In this document: positions 6,139 to 7,026 of the stretch, piece after piece
Layout of the letters: each line of letters begins with the position of its first letter
Position numbering within the stretch: position 1 is the first letter of the stretch
Origin: JBAZOJ01 sp041648755
GTDB lineage: Bacteria; Planctomycetota; B143-G9
Assembly (NCBI GenBank): GCA_041648755.1
Contig: JBAZOJ010000196.1
Span: 1-7,026, forward strand
DNA: 7,026 nucleotides
Direction of reading: 5' to 3'
Position numbers and translations under genes: made by a program
The notes under the pieces: model-generated
What the model was told of the DNA's origin: nothing
The model's database searches: none
The model's input: the letters and a program-made list of their open reading frames with translations, nothing else

Positions 6139-6357
6139 GAGTCGCGTCTCGTGTCGTTTTGAACGCCTTTGCCGTACGCCCCGTCAAGAACCAACAGCCA
6201 AATACCCCATCTTCAAGGCCTTCGTGCCCGCTTTCACTTCCCAGGCCCCAAGGCCGATACACATCCTGCATTGGGCTTGTACTTTCGTGGGCATGCTGGG
6301 CTTGGGTACGACCCTCTTCGCGGTGAGAACGGCTGCTCTCTTCTTCCTTCGGCCGCA

Positions 6358-6385
6358 TTGACAGCCCTGCACTCCGGGGTATGAT
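6358..6385 (+). promoter_or_regulatory. Near-consensus sigma-70 promoter
   Basis: TTGACA (6358-6363) matches the -35 consensus exactly. After 16 nt, TATGAT (6380-6385) matches the -10 consensus at five of six positions. Transcription would begin near 6392, leaving a leader of about 65 nt before the ATG at 6457. It is at the right place and orientation for the downstream partial gene. Confidence 0.7.
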
Positions 6386-6443
6386 GAAATGCTGGTCGGG
6401 AATTGTGAGACCTCGCGACTCTCCACGGGGATCTCAGGGATGC

Positions 6444-6449
6444 GGAAGG
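6444..6449 (+). promoter_or_regulatory. Ribosome binding site for the gene at 6457
   Basis: GGAAGG lies 7 nt before ATG 6457. An in-frame TGA at 6406-6408, with no other start codon in between, leaves this ATG as the only possible start. Confidence 0.75.
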
Positions 6450-6456
6450 CACGTCT

Positions 6457-7026
6457 ATGCTGAAGGCTCTTGGCTGGTTCCTCTTCTTAGCTTTCGACGC
6501 GGCCATCGTCGTCTGGTTCGTGATGCCCCACGGGGCGCCGCCGTCTGCTCCCACCATTCCTCCCCCGAGCCCAACGGAACTGGCCGTCACGGGGAACTCC
6601 GTCGGCGGGATCAACGCCTTCAGCTTCAACTATGCGAACGATATGGCCCGCACGGACGGCACGCGAAATGCCGTCTTCTCGCCGCTGACCACCTACGCCC
6701 AACTCATCCTCCTCGAGCGCGCAGCCAACTATCGCTCGGGCAGACAGGACAGCAATGCTGTCCGCGAATCCTCCCGCCTCCTGGAACAACTTGCCTCCGA
6801 CCCCGCCCTGACGTTTGCCGGTGAACTCACCGTCTCCCGGGACATCGGCATTGACGAGTGGCTCGCCGCGGAGTTCAAGCGTAACGGCATTGCGTACTCG
6901 GTGGACCTTGCCAAGCTTGCTGCGATGCCCGACAGATTTCCCGGCCTGGATGCCGCGCCTCCCGATGCCCTCTTTGGGCTGTGGAAGACGCGCCTGAAAG
7001 TACACGTGGAGTGGTGTGTACAAGAG
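6457..7026 (+). CDS. Membrane-anchored or secreted protein, serpin-like N-terminus (partial)
   Basis: The frame stays open from ATG 6457 to the window end, giving 190 residues without a stop. The start is fixed by its ribosome site and an upstream in-frame stop. Residues about 4-23 (ALGWFLFLAFDAAIVVWFVM) form a signal anchor or uncleaved signal peptide, and a Pro-rich linker follows (about 24-40, APPSAPTIPPPSP). From about residue 50, INAFSFNYANDMARTDGTRN with AVFSPL after it resembles the first helix and the N-x-V-F-S-P-L motif of serpins, and later LTVSRDIGIDEWLAAEF may correspond to the serpin strand-helix segment. The usual GAxGxT stretch after SPLS is not conserved, and the inhibitory reactive loop would lie beyond the window. 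Serpin assignment is therefore tentative; an unrelated envelope protein is the alternative. The gene is preceded by its own promoter, so it starts a new transcription unit. Confidence 0.8.
   Translation, partial: MLKALGWFLFLAFDAAIVVWFVMPHGAPPSAPTIPPPSPTELAVTGNSVGGINAFSFNYANDMARTDGTRNAVFSPLTTYAQLILLERAANYRSGRQDSNAVRESSRLLEQLASDPALTFAGELTVSRDIGIDEWLAAEFKRNGIAYSVDLAKLAAMPDRFPGLDAAPPDALFGLWKTRLKVHVEWCVQE

Larger units (their letters stand above)
5490..6357. other. Non-coding palindrome and repeat island
   Basis: This stretch of nearly 870 nt holds no gene I can defend. All six frames give only short, overlapping, low-complexity peptides with no ribosome sites. Instead it carries at least nine hairpins or palindromes plus diverged direct repeats, the main ones listed as separate entries. 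Smaller items not listed separately: the palindrome AATGGCCATT (5635-5644), a 7-bp hairpin AGCGCCA/TGGCGCT (5806-5829), the palindrome CCTCCGGAGG (5833-5842) and two AGGATGAA copies (5581-5588, 5596-5603). About 6140-6357, after the last hairpin, I see no structure worth naming. Confidence 0.75.

Noticed and set aside
5490..6357. CRISPR array or tRNA in the intergenic island
   Set aside because: Repeats are only two-copy, diverged and irregularly spaced, with no constant repeat-spacer pattern, and no tRNA cloverleaf with a TTCGA-type arm is visible.
5900..6358. Minus-strand open frame of 152 codons in the repeat island
   Set aside because: It reads through the palindromes, giving peptides such as SPLPLGEG and SPRGRGNE that are typical translations of CCTCTCCC repeats, with no ribosome site.
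6381..6824. Plus-strand open frame of 147 codons from ATG 6381
   Set aside because: Its start overlaps the -10 element and precedes the expected transcription start, and it is out of frame with the better supported gene at 6457.
6487..7023. Minus-strand open frame of 178 codons
   Set aside because: It is opposite the partial gene at 6457, which has a promoter, ribosome site and signal anchor; the antisense peptide is Gly/Arg-rich without a domain.

Overview
The window is GC-rich, gene-dense bacterial DNA. A lipoprotein signal peptide, a membrane-anchored protein with STN-like domains, an ECF sigma factor and a TSUP permease suggest a bacterium with an outer membrane, probably from an uncultured lineage. 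The sequence alone does not let me name a phylum. The many GTAGGGGC and CCTCTCCC palindromes in the intergenic island are of a kind I associate with environmental genomes, which is only a weak hint.

Positions 1-4641 are a tightly packed plus-strand cluster. It begins with the 3' end of a glycine/aspartate-rich repeat protein (1-456). A lipoprotein with HEAT-like repeats and a coiled coil follows (453-1712, GTGA overlap), then a 3-hydroxyacyl-CoA dehydrogenase of the Hbd type (1709-2593, ATGA overlap). After 51 nt come an ECF sigma factor (2645-3214) and, 2 nt later, a membrane protein in the anti-sigma position (3217-4641). This last protein has a cysteine cluster, one transmembrane helix and two STN-like domains. 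A hairpin terminator at 4670-4703 closes the cluster.

A TSUP permease closely resembling YfcA lies convergently on the minus strand (4719-5489). From 5490 to about 6357 there is no credible gene. The stretch is an island of short palindromes and diverged repeats, including two copies of a compound double hairpin and an inverted pair of CCTCTCCC-type palindromes.

A near-consensus sigma-70 promoter (6358-6385) then drives a gene starting at ATG 6457 that runs off the window end. Its product has an N-terminal membrane anchor or signal peptide and a region tentatively resembling the start of a serpin.

The spacing suggests the first five genes are co-expressed. The sigma/anti-sigma pair could link an envelope signal to transcription. 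What joins the envelope proteins to the acyl-CoA dehydrogenase is not evident. The most notable items are the dual-STN anti-sigma candidate, the Gly-Arg cofactor signature in the dehydrogenase and the compound repeats.
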